64,000 bases of DNA from an uncultured Alphaproteobacteria bacterium (GCA_902619375.1 CACNEB010000006.1:1-64000); one strand, 5' to 3'. Positions 1 to 9,948 are shown, counted from the first letter of the stretch. Made by a program: numbers and translations. The notes: generated from the sequence alone by a model not told the origin.

Positions 1-2
1 CA

Positions 3-329
3 ATTGGCTACAGCCAGACTTATAAACTTAAAAAAGACTTAAAAGTTGCAACCATAGACTTTGGTTACTCTGATGGATTTCTTAGAAGCGGAAGTAATAA
101 AGCATCTGTTTATGTAGATAAATATCAATGTAGAATTTTAGGAAGAGTTTCAATGGACTTGATTACGATTGATGTGTCTAAAGTTCCTAATAGCAAGTTG
201 TATCTAGGCAAACCTGTCGAAATAATTGGAAGTAATCAACCATATGAAAGAATTGCATACGAAACTGGGACTAATGAACACGAGATTTTAATTTCTTTAG
301 GCAGGAACTTAAGAAAAGTATATATATAA
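3..329 (+). CDS. alr: Alanine racemase, C-terminal part (5' end outside window)
   Basis: Reading from base 3 gives about 108 residues ending in TAA at 327-329. The fragment contains IDFGYSDGF followed by GRVSMDLITIDV, the conserved C-terminal beta-domain motifs of PLP-dependent alanine racemase, which interconverts L- and D-alanine for peptidoglycan. The Met in GRVSMD lies in the loop that approaches the active site of the partner subunit. The PLP lysine would lie upstream, outside the window. The acyl-CoA dehydrogenase start follows 3 bases later, so the two may be co-transcribed. The identification rests on these motifs only. Confidence 0.85.
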   Translation: MGYSQTYKLKKDLKVATIDFGYSDGFLRSGSNKASVYVDKYQCRILGRVSMDLITIDVSKVPNSKLYLGKPVEIIGSNQPYERIAYETGTNEHEILISLGRNLRKVYI

Positions 330-332
330 GTC

Positions 333-2096
333 ATGTACGAAGCTCCAATTAAAGATTTAAATTTTGTAATTAAAAATCTTATAGATTTAGGCAAACTAAA
401 TAAAGTTAGTGATTATTCTGAATTTACTGATGATTTAGTTGAAGCTATTCTTGAAGAGGCTGGAAAAATAGCCTCTGAAGTGTTAGACCCTTGTAACCTT
501 TCAGGTGACCATGAGGGCTCAAAAAGACTCGATAATGGTGAAGTCGTAACTCCTAAAGGCTACAAAGAGGCTTATGAGAGCTTAAGAGATGGTGGGTGGT
601 TTGGCTTAGAGGCCAAAGAAAAATTTGGTGGTCAACAGATACCAGTAACTTTATCTGCCGCTGTAAATGAGATTTGGCATAGCTCAAATATGTCATTGGC
701 ACTTTGCCACTTATTAACACAAGGTCTGATTTATGCTTTACAAAAATCAGCATCAGAAGATCAAAAAAGCTTTTATATACCAAAGTTAGCATCAGGTCAT
801 TGGACAGGCACAATGAATTTAACTGAACCACAATCGGGAACAGATCTTTCTACAATAAAAACTAAAGCTATAAAAGAAAATGGTTATTATAAAATTTATG
901 GACAAAAAATTTATATTACCTATGGGGAACATGATTTATCTGAGAATATAATTCATTTGGTTTTAGCCAGAACACCTGAAGCGCCAGAGGGTAATAAAGG
1001 TATTTCTGTTTTTCTTGTTCCTAAATTTATTCCAAATGATGACGGCAGTATCGGCAAAAAAAATGATGTAACCTGTTTGTCTATTGAAAAAAAACTTGGT
1101 GTTAAAGGTTCTCCTACTGCAGTTTTACAGTTTGGTGAACAGGATGGAGCTATTGGTTATTTGGTTGGAGAAGAAAATCAGGGTTTAAATATCATGTTCG
1201 AAATGATGAACCATGCAAGGTTCTCAGTTGGAGTACAAGGACTTGCTGTTTCTGAAAGAGCTTATCAACAATCTAAAATGTATGCATTTGATAGAGTTCA
1301 AGGAGTTCCGATCGATGGTCAGAAAGGTGATCCTATTATTCATCACCCAGATGTGCTTCGATTATCCTCGACTATGAAATCAGAAATCGAAGCTATGAGA
1401 GCTCTTGCAATTTATGGAGCTTTTGCTTTGGATATGACTAAATCAGAGGAGAGTGAATATTGGGAAACAAAATCATCTTTAATGATACCTATTATAAAAG
1501 GGTGGTTGACTGAAAGGTCACTAGAGATTACATCAAATGCTATTCAAATTCATGGTGGAATGGGTTTTATTGAAGAAACAGGAATCGCACAACATTATAG
1601 AGATGCTAGAATTCTCCCCATATACGAGGGCACAACTGCAATTCAAGCAAATGATTTAGTTTTTAGGAAGACGCTTCGAGACAATGGTAAAAGCATATTA
1701 GAATTAATTGATGAAATTAAAACTGATACGGAAGCATCTGCGAGTTCAGATCGATTAAAAGAGTTATGTAAAAAAATGGATAGTTCAATTGACTCTGCAA
1801 AAAAAGTTGTTGAGCACATTGTTTCTACATCTAACAATAAAAAAAGACCTGCTGTATCGAGTGTAAATTATTTAATGATGTTAGGTTATATTTTTGGAGG
1901 TTGGATGATGATTAAAACTGCCAAAAAATCACTTGAATTAAAAGATAAAGGTGAAATTGATAATGAATTTCTGGATGCAAAAATAGCTACATCAAGTATT
2001 TATGTATCAAGTATTTTGCCAAAAATTGATAGTTTAGCTTCCATAATTTTACATGGTGATGAAGATGTTTTAGCTATGAAACATCAATGGTTGTAA
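333..2096 (+). CDS. Acyl-CoA dehydrogenase, large (about 590 aa) FadE/DmdC-like type
   Basis: This 587-residue flavoprotein should oxidise an acyl-CoA to the 2-enoyl-CoA and pass electrons to ETF. Motifs seen are the FAD/substrate loop MNLTEPQSGTDLS near residues 160-172, the FAD-binding segment QIHGGMGF, and the catalytic-base motif IYEGTTAIQ with Glu432. The extra C-terminal helical region and total length match the long subfamily that includes 3-methylmercaptopropionyl-CoA dehydrogenase (DmdC) of the DMSP demethylation pathway. Substrate cannot be assigned from sequence. The ETF and ETF-QO genes lie just downstream on the other strand, which fits the electron route. The ATG starts 3 bases after the alr stop. 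Confidence 0.9.
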   Translation: MYEAPIKDLNFVIKNLIDLGKLNKVSDYSEFTDDLVEAILEEAGKIASEVLDPCNLSGDHEGSKRLDNGEVVTPKGYKEAYESLRDGGWFGLEAKEKFGGQQIPVTLSAAVNEIWHSSNMSLALCHLLTQGLIYALQKSASEDQKSFYIPKLASGHWTGTMNLTEPQSGTDLSTIKTKAIKENGYYKIYGQKIYITYGEHDLSENIIHLVLARTPEAPEGNKGISVFLVPKFIPNDDGSIGKKNDVTCLSIEKKLGVKGSPTAVLQFGEQDGAIGYLVGEENQGLNIMFEMMNHARFSVGVQGLAVSERAYQQSKMYAFDRVQGVPIDGQKGDPIIHHPDVLRLSSTMKSEIEAMRALAIYGAFALDMTKSEESEYWETKSSLMIPIIKGWLTERSLEITSNAIQIHGGMGFIEETGIAQHYRDARILPIYEGTTAIQANDLVFRKTLRDNGKSILELIDEIKTDTEASASSDRLKELCKKMDSSIDSAKKVVEHIVSTSNNKKRPAVSSVNYLMMLGYIFGGWMMIKTAKKSLELKDKGEIDNEFLDAKIATSSIYVSSILPKIDSLASIILHGDEDVLAMKHQWL

Positions 2097-2097
2097 T

Positions 2098-2589
2098 TTG
2101 GAAAAATTCAAAAATAAATTAAGTAATTTTTTTAGTTGGCTTTCAAAGGCAGAATTAGTTGAGCTAGACTCAGTGGATACTAGCGAAGATCCAATCAGAC
2201 CAGACATTGACAATGAATTTCGCACCTCGTTTGGCCGCAAGATTTATGGATTAAAATCTAATGAAGATGTTGAAGGGTTTATTTGTCTAGCATTCTGTAA
2301 CGATGTACCACAAACAATGAAAGAATTAGACTTAATGAGCAAAAATGCTTTTCATGAAAAAAACGCAAACATTGCTGTAGCCTATACTGTTTGGTCAAGA
2401 AAAAGAGGAGCAGGTAAACAAACTATTTTTACAACAAAAAAGCTTGTTAAAGATGAGATGAAAAATATTGATCGCTTTATCACACTTTCTCCTTTGACAC
2501 CTATTGCAACACATTTTCATATAAAGCATGGTGCTAAGTTAGTAAATATCAATGCAACTTCGCAAAACTTTGAATACGACTTTAATTAG
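2098..2589 (+). CDS. Short malonyl-CoA decarboxylase C-domain-like protein
   Basis: This 163-residue protein resembles only the C-terminal GNAT-fold part of malonyl-CoA decarboxylase. Seen: a FICLAFCNDVPQTM segment like the family's strand before the acetyl-CoA site, then RFITLSPLTP with Ser131 at the position of the catalytic serine in the family motif TLSPIPGF, and FHIKHGAKL with His141 at the position of the catalytic histidine. The N-terminal helical domain is absent and the protein is less than half the usual length. The start is a TTG one base after the dehydrogenase stop, with no ATG before residue 74. The 3' end overlaps the convergent ETF-QO gene by 4 bases. Malonyl-CoA decarboxylation is possible but unproven; it may be a divergent acyltransferase. 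Confidence 0.6.
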   Translation: MEKFKNKLSNFFSWLSKAELVELDSVDTSEDPIRPDIDNEFRTSFGRKIYGLKSNEDVEGFICLAFCNDVPQTMKELDLMSKNAFHEKNANIAVAYTVWSRKRGAGKQTIFTTKKLVKDEMKNIDRFITLSPLTPIATHFHIKHGAKLVNINATSQNFEYDFN

Positions 2590-4223
2590 GTCCCAGAGTA
2601 AATAGGTCCACCCCCGCCCTCAGGAGTTACCCACTCAATATTTTGAGAAGGTTCTTTAATATCGCATGTCTTACAATGAATACAATTTTGAGAATTAATT
2701 TTTAAAATTTTTTTTTGGAGGTCATTATCAAATTCAACTTCATACACACCTGCAGGGCAATACCTTTGGGCAGGTTCGTCGTATTCTTCAATAGTAAAAT
2801 TAGTTGACAGATCTTTGTCATTAAGTAACAGATGGTTAGGTTGATCATCTGCGTGGTTAGTTCCCGATAGATAAACTGAGCTGGGTTTATCAAAAGTAAT
2901 AACACCATCATATTTAGGATAAGTAATTTTTTTTGCTTTTTTAGCTGGGATCAAAGATTCATGATCAGCGTGCTTATGTTGAAGGGTAAAGGGAAGTTTA
3001 CCTCCAAATATTTTTTGATCTAATCCAGTAAAAATCATTGCAGGTATTAGGCCCCATTGAAAACTGGGCTTTACATTTCTTGCTTTGTACAATTCTTCAA
3101 ATACCCATGAGTTTTTAAATTTTGACTCATACTCTGACAGTTCTTTATTGCTATTTATGTGATCATTGATGACTTCTGCAGCAATTATTCCACTTTTCAT
3201 TGCGGTATGTGATCCTTTAATTTTTGGCATATTTAGAGTGCCTGCGTCACATCCTATCAATAATGCCCCAGGCATATACATTTGTGGAAGGCTCTGCAGT
3301 CCTCCCTCTATTAGAGCTCTTGCTCCATAAGAAATTCTTTTACCACCTTCTAATAATTTTTTGATATCAGGGTGAGTTTTAAACTGTTGAAATTCATCGT
3401 AAGGAGAAAGGTATGGATTCTTATAATCCAAACCGATTACGTAACCTAGGTATATTTGATTATTTTCAGCATGATAACAAAAACTACCTCCATATGTATC
3501 ATTTTCAAGAGGCCATCCCACACTGTGTGAAACTTTACCAAGTTGGTGATTTTCAGAGTTGATCTCCCAAATTTCTTTAAAGCCTATACCGTATTGTTGA
3601 GGAGATTTGTTGTTAGAGTCTAAATTAAATTTTTTAAGAACCTCTTTTCCAAGGTGACCTCTACACCCCTCTGATAAAACTGTAACTTTACCCTTGATAT
3701 TAATCCCGGGTTCATAATTATCTTTAGGTTTAAAATCTTTGTCTAAACCCATATCACCTGTTTGAACACCAACTACCTTTTGATCATTATCATAAAGTAA
3801 TTTACTAGCTGAAAATCCTGGAAAAATTTCTACTCCTAAGTTTTCAGCAAATTCACCTAACCATTTACAAAGATTAGATAAGCTAATTATGTAATTTCCA
3901 TGATTTTTTAAAACATTTGGTAAAAAAAGGTTTGGCACCTTCATACTTTTAGTTTTTGTATAAAATAAAAAATCTTCTGATGTTACTGATGTTTTGATTG
4001 GACTATTAAGTTTTTTCCAATTTGGAATGAGTTCATCTAAAGCCTTAGTTTCAAAAACATTACCACTTAAAATATGAGCTCCGACTTCAGATGCTTTTTC
4101 TAGTACACAAATAGACAAATTTGTATCGAGTTGTTTTAGTTTAATTGCTGTCGATAAACCAGCTGGACCAGCTCCAACTATTACTACATCGTATTTTAAT
4201 TCTTCTCTCTGCACTTCGCTCAT
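2586..4223 (-). CDS. etfD: Electron transfer flavoprotein-ubiquinone oxidoreductase
   Basis: The protein (545 aa) moves electrons from reduced ETF to ubiquinone at the inner membrane. The N-terminus has the dinucleotide fold VIVGAGPAGLSTA at residues 14-26, followed by the HILSGNVFE segment typical of ETF-QO. The C-terminal [4Fe-4S] cluster ligands are visible as Cys489 in CPAGVYE and Cys514, Cys517, Cys520 in CIHCKTCDIK, followed by the family ending WVTPEGGGGP. Length matches bacterial ETF-QO. It lies just upstream of nothing else in its strand's downstream direction: etfA and etfB precede it in the same orientation, 22 bases away, so the three form the complete ETF route serving the dehydrogenases in this window. 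Confidence 0.95.
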   Translation of the reverse strand: MSEVQREELKYDVVIVGAGPAGLSTAIKLKQLDTNLSICVLEKASEVGAHILSGNVFETKALDELIPNWKKLNSPIKTSVTSEDFLFYTKTKSMKVPNLFLPNVLKNHGNYIISLSNLCKWLGEFAENLGVEIFPGFSASKLLYDNDQKVVGVQTGDMGLDKDFKPKDNYEPGINIKGKVTVLSEGCRGHLGKEVLKKFNLDSNNKSPQQYGIGFKEIWEINSENHQLGKVSHSVGWPLENDTYGGSFCYHAENNQIYLGYVIGLDYKNPYLSPYDEFQQFKTHPDIKKLLEGGKRISYGARALIEGGLQSLPQMYMPGALLIGCDAGTLNMPKIKGSHTAMKSGIIAAEVINDHINSNKELSEYESKFKNSWVFEELYKARNVKPSFQWGLIPAMIFTGLDQKIFGGKLPFTLQHKHADHESLIPAKKAKKITYPKYDGVITFDKPSSVYLSGTNHADDQPNHLLLNDKDLSTNFTIEEYDEPAQRYCPAGVYEVEFDNDLQKKILKINSQNCIHCKTCDIKEPSQNIEWVTPEGGGGPIYSGT

Positions 4224-4245
4224 AATATTAATTATATATTAAATA

Positions 4246-5199
4246 TTACGATTCTATCTGATTAAGTAGATCTAACTCTTTAATAATTTCAGGTATTGCT
4301 TGAAATAAATCCGAAGAAAGTCCGTAGTCAGCTATATTAAATATTGGTGCCTCTAAATCCTTATTAATAGCGACTATGACTTTACTTTCTTTCATACCCG
4401 CTAAATGCTGTATTGCACCGGATATACCTACAGCAATATAAAGCTCAGGAGCAACCATTTTACCAGTTTGACCAACTTGATATTCATTGCCAATGTATCC
4501 TGAGTCAACAGCAGCCCTCGAAGCTCCAACAGCAGCATTAAGTTTATCAGCTAAATCATATAATAATTTAAAATTATCAGAGTTTTCAAGTCCTCTGCCA
4601 CCAGATACAACTACCCGAGCATTACCCAATTCAGGTCTGTCACTCTTTGATACTTCTCTACTTACAAATGTTGTTTTAATCTCTGAGTCGATGAAAGAAA
4701 TATTTTCTACAGCAGCATCACCCCCTGTTTCTTCACATTTTTCAAAAGAAGTGGGTCTGACAGTCATTAAATTAATTTTTTGATCAGTCTGAACATAAGA
4801 AATAGCGTTTCCCGCATAAATAGGTCTGATAAAAGTATCTTGGGACTCTATACCTATGATATCGCTTATTTGTGTGACATCTAACAGAGCAGATACTCTA
4901 GGTAATAGATTTTTTCCAAATGTACTAGAAGGTGCTAAAATGTGTGAATAGTTTTCAGCTAAATTAGAAATTATAGGAGATGATAATTCTGGTATTTGAT
5001 TTTCTAATTTCTCATGATCACAAATAATTACTTTTTTAACTAACTGTATTGATTTTGAACTTTTAGCAAGATCTTCAATTTTATTACCTAAAATTAAAAG
5101 ATGAATATCTTCGCTTAATTTTTCGGCAGCACTAATAGTATTAAGAGTTGATGATTTTAAATTTTTGTTATCATGTTCCGCTACTACAAGTACAGACAT
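4246..5199 (-). CDS. etfA: Electron transfer flavoprotein alpha subunit
   Basis: This 317-residue subunit binds the redox-active FAD of ETF. The C-terminal FAD domain is evident from the [14 protein letters not shown] segment and the [12 protein letters not shown] and [12 protein letters not shown] motifs around residues 240-265, followed by [16 protein letters not shown], all diagnostic of EtfA. The start is directly against the etfB stop (5200), as usual for this pair, so translation is probably coupled. Likely electron donors encoded nearby are the acyl-CoA dehydrogenase and the dimethylglycine/sarcosine dehydrogenase. Confidence 0.96.
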   Translation of the reverse strand: MSVLVVAEHDNKNLKSSTLNTISAAEKLSEDIHLLILGNKIEDLAKSSKSIQLVKKVIICDHEKLENQIPELSSPIISNLAENYSHILAPSSTFGKNLLPRVSALLDVTQISDIIGIESQDTFIRPIYAGNAISYVQTDQKINLMTVRPTSFEKCEETGGDAAVENISFIDSEIKTTFVSREVSKSDRPELGNARVVVSGGRGLENSDNFKLLYDLADKLNAAVGASRAAVDSGYIGNEYQVGQTGKMVAPELYIAVGISGAIQHLAGMKESKVIVAINKDLEAPIFNIADYGLSSDLFQAIPEIIKELDLLNQIES

Positions 5200-5949
5200 T
5201 TAAATTACTTTTGCCTCATATTTTAGTTTTTGAACCAATTCTTTAACATCATTGACCATAATCCCTGCTTTTCTTTTTGGAGGCTCAATTACTTTTAAAG
5301 TTTTAATTTTTGATGATGTATCAATTCCAAGAGTGTCAATATCAATTGTCTCAAGAGGTTTTTTTTTAGCCTTCATTATATTTGGAAGAGAGGCAAACCT
5401 TGGTGTGTTTAATCTTAAATCACATGTTAAAACAGCTGGAAGTGAAGTTTCTAGGTTTTCAATACCTTCATCTATCTCCCTTGATATAAAAACTTTATTA
5501 TTTTCAATTTTTAAATTTGAAATAAAACATCCTTGTGGCCAATTTAATAATGCAGATAAAATCTGACCTGTTTGATTTGAATCATCATCGATAGCTTGTT
5601 TACCCATTAAAACGAGATCTGGTTTTTCTTTATCAATTATTATTTTTAGTGTTTTAGCAACTGCTAATGGCTCTAATGTGTTTTGACTTTTGACCAATAT
5701 AGACCTATCAATTCCCATAGCCATGGATGTTCTTAAAACATCTTGAGATTTATCATCTCCAATAGATACAGATATTATCTCATTTGCAAGACCCTGTTCC
5801 TTAAGCTTTACTGCCTCTTCAATGGCATTTTCATCTGGTGGATTAACAGACATTTTAACATTTTGTGTTTCTACTCCACTATTGTCGCTTTTTACTCTAA
5901 TCTGCACTTTGTAATCAACAACCCTTTTGACAGCAACTAAAACTTTCAT
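5200..5949 (-). CDS. etfB: Electron transfer flavoprotein beta subunit
   Basis: The protein binds AMP in the ETF heterodimer. It begins MKVLVAVKRVVDYKVQI, the canonical EtfB N-terminus, so I use the ATG at 5949 rather than an upstream in-frame start at 5982 that would add 11 unlike residues. The signature KPDLVLMGKQAIDDDSNQTG, which contacts AMP and ETF partners, lies near residues 111-130, followed by the LPAVLTCDLRLNTPRFASLP segment with the dehydrogenase recognition-loop region. Length is 249 residues, normal for the family. It is the first gene of etfB-etfA-etfD. Confidence 0.96.
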   Translation of the reverse strand: MKVLVAVKRVVDYKVQIRVKSDNSGVETQNVKMSVNPPDENAIEEAVKLKEQGLANEIISVSIGDDKSQDVLRTSMAMGIDRSILVKSQNTLEPLAVAKTLKIIIDKEKPDLVLMGKQAIDDDSNQTGQILSALLNWPQGCFISNLKIENNKVFISREIDEGIENLETSLPAVLTCDLRLNTPRFASLPNIMKAKKKPLETIDIDTLGIDTSSKIKTLKVIEPPKRKAGIMVNDVKELVQKLKYEAKVI

Positions 5950-6001
5950 TTGAATTTCAATAAAATAAACTAAGTTAAACAACTTACAAGATCCAAAAAC
6001 T

Positions 6002-6547
6002 ATGACAAATATTAAGAAGAGGAAGATCCATAAAAATATTTATGAATTATTTATTAAATATACTAATAAACTTGATTTTAAGGAGATAAGAGAAAACTAT
6101 ATTTATAATGGAAATAGTGTCTCAGCTATTTGTTTTAACAAACAAGATCAAGTTTTTTATTTCATAAGACAGATGAGACCAAATTATTTTTTTAATAAAT
6201 TTTCACCCTACCCTCTAGAAATAGTAGCAGGTGGGATTAAAAATAAAGAATCAAGTAGACAAGCTATTATTAGAGAAGTCAAAGAGGAACTTGGAGTCAA
6301 ACCTATTTCGGTAAAAAAGTTGGAGTCACTCATTATTGCTCCAGATATTTTAGAAGAAATTACTGATATATATCTTGCATACGTACCTATAATTACAAAC
6401 TTTAAAATTATAAATCCTAATGAGGGAGAATATATAAAGATAATCCCGATGAAAAAAAAACAAATTTTAGAAATTTTAAAAACAAATAAAACACAAAATA
6501 TTGTTACAAAATACGCTTTTTTAAAAATAAAAGAGCTTAAGATTTAA
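6002..6547 (+). CDS. Nudix hydrolase, ADP-ribose pyrophosphatase-like
   Basis: The 181-residue protein carries a complete Nudix box: Gly77, Glu83, Arg91-Glu92, Glu95-Glu96 and Gly98 in the pattern G-x5-E-x7-REUxEExGU, which binds Mg2+ and hydrolyses a nucleoside diphosphate linked to another group. The preceding strand FYFIRQMRP and the PLEIVAGG lead-in resemble NudF/ADP-ribose pyrophosphatases, though the substrate is not certain. The start is divergent from etfB with about 50 bases between. Its 3' end overlaps the convergent dimethylglycine dehydrogenase-like gene by 11 bases. Confidence 0.85.
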   Translation: MTNIKKRKIHKNIYELFIKYTNKLDFKEIRENYIYNGNSVSAICFNKQDQVFYFIRQMRPNYFFNKFSPYPLEIVAGGIKNKESSRQAIIREVKEELGVKPISVKKLESLIIAPDILEEITDIYLAYVPIITNFKIINPNEGEYIKIIPMKKKQILEILKTNKTQNIVTKYAFLKIKELKI

Positions 6548-8969
6548 TCTTAATCATCTCTTTATCATAGATAGGATAAAGATGCACATTGCAGGGAACT
6601 TTTATAGTAGCTATCTCTAATTCGTAATTACCATTTTCTACAAAGTTTTGATCAATAACATCTTTACTTCTTATGTACCCATAACCAATAGATTTGCCTA
6701 TGGTGTATCCGTAACCCCCACTTGATAACCAACCTACTTGTTTACCATCTCTAAATATAGTTTCTCTTCCTAAAAGTATTTGATTTGGATCATCACACGT
6801 AAAACCTGCAAAAATCTTTTTCAAACCTTTTGATTTTTGATTTAAAAGTGCTTTTTTTCCAATGAAATCTTTGTCAGAGTTAATTTTAGTTGCCCATCCT
6901 AATCCAGCCTCAAGAGGGGTATGGTCCGGCCCGATATCTGAACCCCAAGCTCTGTAGCCCTTTTCTAAACGACAACTCTCTATACATCGATATCCAGCAT
7001 TAACTAGTCCAAATTGATTTCCATATTCCATTATCTTGGAATAAATTTCTGAGGAAAAATCTATTGGGAAATGAAGCTCCCAACCTAACTCACCCATGTA
7101 GGTTATTCTAATTGCATAAACATCTTTTGATGCAATTTTGATTTTTTTACATGTAGCAAATGGAAAATTATCATTTGATAAATCTGTATTTGTTAGCCCT
7201 TGAAGGATCTTTCTAGAATTTGGTCCCATTAATGAAAAAACTGAATTATCAAATGTTATATTTTTAACTTCTACTTCTAAATTATTTGGAATATTTGAAA
7301 TTATCCAATCATAGTCATGGGTCATAAAACCTGTTCCAGTTATAATATAAAAGGTATTTTTATCTATAACTGTTATTGTTAAATCACATTCAATTCCACC
7401 ATCGTCATTCAACATTTGGGTATAGATGGTCGAACCGATTGGTCTATCAATTTTATTTGCACATAAATACTCTAAAGCTTGTAGTGAGTCTTTACCTGAT
7501 ACAATAAACTTAGCGAAAGATGTTTGATCAATCAGAACAGCACTCTCTCTTGCGGCCTTTACTTCATTTCCAACAAATTCAAACCAATTTTGTCTGTCAA
7601 AGGAATAAATATCCCGAGGCTCACTTCCTTTTGGTGCAAACCAATTAGGTCTCTCCCAACCCATTTTTTCACCAAAGCATGCATTTGAGTTTTTAAGTTT
7701 TTCATAAATTGGAGATTTTTTAAATTCTCTCACTGAGGAGTTTTCCTCAAAAGGCCATGCCATAGTGTAATGTTTAGCATAAGCCTCATAAGTTCTTTTT
7801 CTTACCCACTCCAAATCTTGATGGGGCTTTCCAAATCTTCTTATATCAACTGGCCATAAATCGTAAGGTGGTCTTCCATTAGCTACCCATTCTGCAAGTG
7901 CCATACCCGCTCCACCTCCAGCAGCTATCCCATATGCGTTGAAACCTGCGCCAACATAAAAGTTTTTCAACTCAGGACTCTCTCCTAAAATAAAGTTTCC
8001 ATCTGGAGTAAAACTCTCAGGTCCATTTATTAATTCTTTGACCCCAGCAATTTCAAGACTAGGGACTCTTCCAAGAGCATTATTCATTATTTGTTCAAAA
8101 TGATCGTAATTTGAGTCTAAAAGTGAAAAATGAAAATCCTCTGGGACTGATTTTTCAGCCCATGATAAAGGGTTTGGTTCATACCCTCCCATTGCAAGGC
8201 CTCCAACTTCCTCTTTAAAATAAATTAACCTGTCAGGATCTCTTAAAGTAGGAAGGTCTGATTTAACACCCTCTATTTTTTCAGTAACCAAATATTGATG
8301 TTGAAAAGATACTAAAGGGACATTAACTCCAACATCTTGTGCAAACTGTCTGGTCCACTGACCACAACAACAAACAATTTTTTCACACTTTACTTTACCT
8401 TTAGATGTTTCAATACCTTCAATCACACCATTATTTATAATTACCTTTGATACTCTAGTTTCCTCAAATATTTTTGCTCCTTTGTTTCTAGCTCCTTTAG
8501 CCAATGCTTGTGAAATATCTGTCGGATTTGCTTGTCCATCTGTAGGAAGGAAGGCTGCTCCATAAACATCATCTATATTCATGATTGGCCATAAATCTTG
8601 AGCCTCTTTTGGAGTAAGTAGTTCCATCTCCAAACCAAATGAATGAGCTGTAGTAGTTTGTCTTAAAACCTCCTGCCATCTCTCTTTATTACAAGCTAGT
8701 CTCAATCCACCATTCATCTTCCATCCTGTTCCTAATCCTGTTTCTTTTTCAAGCTTGTCATAAAGATCAACAGAATATCCTAATAATTGAGTAATATTTG
8801 CATTTGTTCTTAATTGGCCAACTAGTCCAGCAGCATGCCATGTACTACCAGATGTTAATTTACCACTTTCAATAAGTACAACTTCATGTCCTAAATCAGC
8901 TAAGTGATATGCAGTAGAGCAACCCACTATACCACCCCCAATTACTACAATTTTTGAACTATCTATCAT
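6537..8969 (-). CDS. Dimethylglycine/sarcosine dehydrogenase-like flavoprotein with GcvT domain
   Basis: The 810-residue protein should oxidatively demethylate N-methylglycines, passing the methyl carbon to tetrahydrofolate and electrons to ETF. The N-terminal D-amino-acid-oxidase fold starts VVIGGGIVGCSTAYHL (residues 8-23). The motif GSTWHAAGL follows, where His45 matches the histidine that covalently holds FAD in mitochondrial DMGDH. A middle FAO domain (about 370-430) leads into aminomethyltransferase GcvT and GcvT-C domains (about 430-800) with GELGWELHFP and GYRAWGSDIGPDHTPLEAGL. The start overlaps the stop of the choline-kinase-like gene by one base. With bhmT divergent nearby, it likely acts in betaine catabolism; dimethylglycine versus sarcosine is not resolved. 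Confidence 0.88.
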   Translation of the reverse strand: MIDSSKIVVIGGGIVGCSTAYHLADLGHEVVLIESGKLTSGSTWHAAGLVGQLRTNANITQLLGYSVDLYDKLEKETGLGTGWKMNGGLRLACNKERWQEVLRQTTTAHSFGLEMELLTPKEAQDLWPIMNIDDVYGAAFLPTDGQANPTDISQALAKGARNKGAKIFEETRVSKVIINNGVIEGIETSKGKVKCEKIVCCCGQWTRQFAQDVGVNVPLVSFQHQYLVTEKIEGVKSDLPTLRDPDRLIYFKEEVGGLAMGGYEPNPLSWAEKSVPEDFHFSLLDSNYDHFEQIMNNALGRVPSLEIAGVKELINGPESFTPDGNFILGESPELKNFYVGAGFNAYGIAAGGGAGMALAEWVANGRPPYDLWPVDIRRFGKPHQDLEWVRKRTYEAYAKHYTMAWPFEENSSVREFKKSPIYEKLKNSNACFGEKMGWERPNWFAPKGSEPRDIYSFDRQNWFEFVGNEVKAARESAVLIDQTSFAKFIVSGKDSLQALEYLCANKIDRPIGSTIYTQMLNDDGGIECDLTITVIDKNTFYIITGTGFMTHDYDWIISNIPNNLEVEVKNITFDNSVFSLMGPNSRKILQGLTNTDLSNDNFPFATCKKIKIASKDVYAIRITYMGELGWELHFPIDFSSEIYSKIMEYGNQFGLVNAGYRCIESCRLEKGYRAWGSDIGPDHTPLEAGLGWATKINSDKDFIGKKALLNQKSKGLKKIFAGFTCDDPNQILLGRETIFRDGKQVGWLSSGGYGYTIGKSIGYGYIRSKDVIDQNFVENGNYELEIATIKVPCNVHLYPIYDKEMIKIKS

Positions 8970-9826
8970 TATAGTTTATCAAATGATTCCTCAAATTTTT
9001 TGAGATTATCTGAAGTATACTCAGCATAATTAAATTCTATCTTAGAAGTGATCTCAGAGACCATACTCCACATTGTCTCTCTTAATAAACTAGCAGTTTT
9101 CATTGCGTTATATTTAATTATTAAATCTTTTGATGGTTTTTCTTTAAAATACATTTCTAAAACTTCATTTTCTAGATTTTCATCTAAATCATTATTAGAA
9201 GATAAACCTCCTATATCAAACAAAGGATCATTAAAACCACCATATTCCCAATCTACTACCCATATTTTTGAACCATCATCAAGAAAATTTGCAGCCAATA
9301 AATCATTATGACCAAATACAATTTCTCTTGGAGAGGAGAGTTTTTCTAACTTTTCTGCTTTTTTTAACAAACTTGGAATTAATGAAATGTGAGAGCTATT
9401 ATTATTTAATAAGTAATTTGAGTAGTACTTTATGACATAAAAAACCCAGAAAATTTGAGGCTGACCTGATAACTTGTTAGGTATTTCATCATGAATTTTT
9501 CTTATGATCGGAACAATTTTATTTAAATTTTCTCTTACAGTTTTTGGTTCAAGAGTTTTACTTTCAATGAATTCTAAGACCAATACTCCAGGTTCATTAT
9601 AAATTAATTTTGGAGACACCCCTATTTGATAAGCTGCTTCACTAACAATAATTTCGTTTGATCGATAAACTAGATGTTCTGGTATATCTGAACCTAATCT
9701 AACAACTGATTTAGAACCAGAGTCTGATACTAGGAAATTAAGATTTGTAATTCCTCCCGCTAAAGGTTCAATATTTTCAAGGTTTTTCCATATTGGAAGA
9801 CTCTTGATTTTATTTTCAAATTCCAT
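8969..9826 (-). CDS. Choline/aminoglycoside kinase-family phosphotransferase
   Basis: The 285-residue protein has the protein-kinase-like fold of the APH/choline kinase family. Visible motifs are the Brenner-type catalytic loop HNDLLAANF (His173, Asn174, Asp175) and the Mg-binding VVDWEYGG (Asp192-Glu194), plus PLAGGITNLNF at residues 21-31, which matches the nucleotide loop of choline kinases. It is translationally coupled (one-base overlap) to the dimethylglycine dehydrogenase-like gene and divergent from bhmT, so a choline- or methylated-amine-related substrate is likely. Antibiotic substrates are improbable in this setting. Exact substrate is inference. Confidence 0.75.
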   Translation of the reverse strand: MEFENKIKSLPIWKNLENIEPLAGGITNLNFLVSDSGSKSVVRLGSDIPEHLVYRSNEIIVSEAAYQIGVSPKLIYNEPGVLVLEFIESKTLEPKTVRENLNKIVPIIRKIHDEIPNKLSGQPQIFWVFYVIKYYSNYLLNNNSSHISLIPSLLKKAEKLEKLSSPREIVFGHNDLLAANFLDDGSKIWVVDWEYGGFNDPLFDIGGLSSNNDLDENLENEVLEMYFKEKPSKDLIIKYNAMKTASLLRETMWSMVSEITSKIEFNYAEYTSDNLKKFEESFDKL

Positions 9827-9948
9827 TTGACTAAAACATACTGATCTTTGAATAATTTTCTATGGGTAAAATCTAAAAATATTTTAAAATTTTTTTATAG
9901 AATTTTTTTTAAAAGCTATAATAATCATCATATTATTTGGGAGGTAGG

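Noticed and set aside
9827..9948. Possible SAM riboswitch upstream of bhmT
   Set aside because: SAM-responsive elements occur before bhmT in some marine Alphaproteobacteria, but this 122-base gap shows no recognisable pseudoknot motif or conserved block; only a strong GGGAGG ribosome site is clear.
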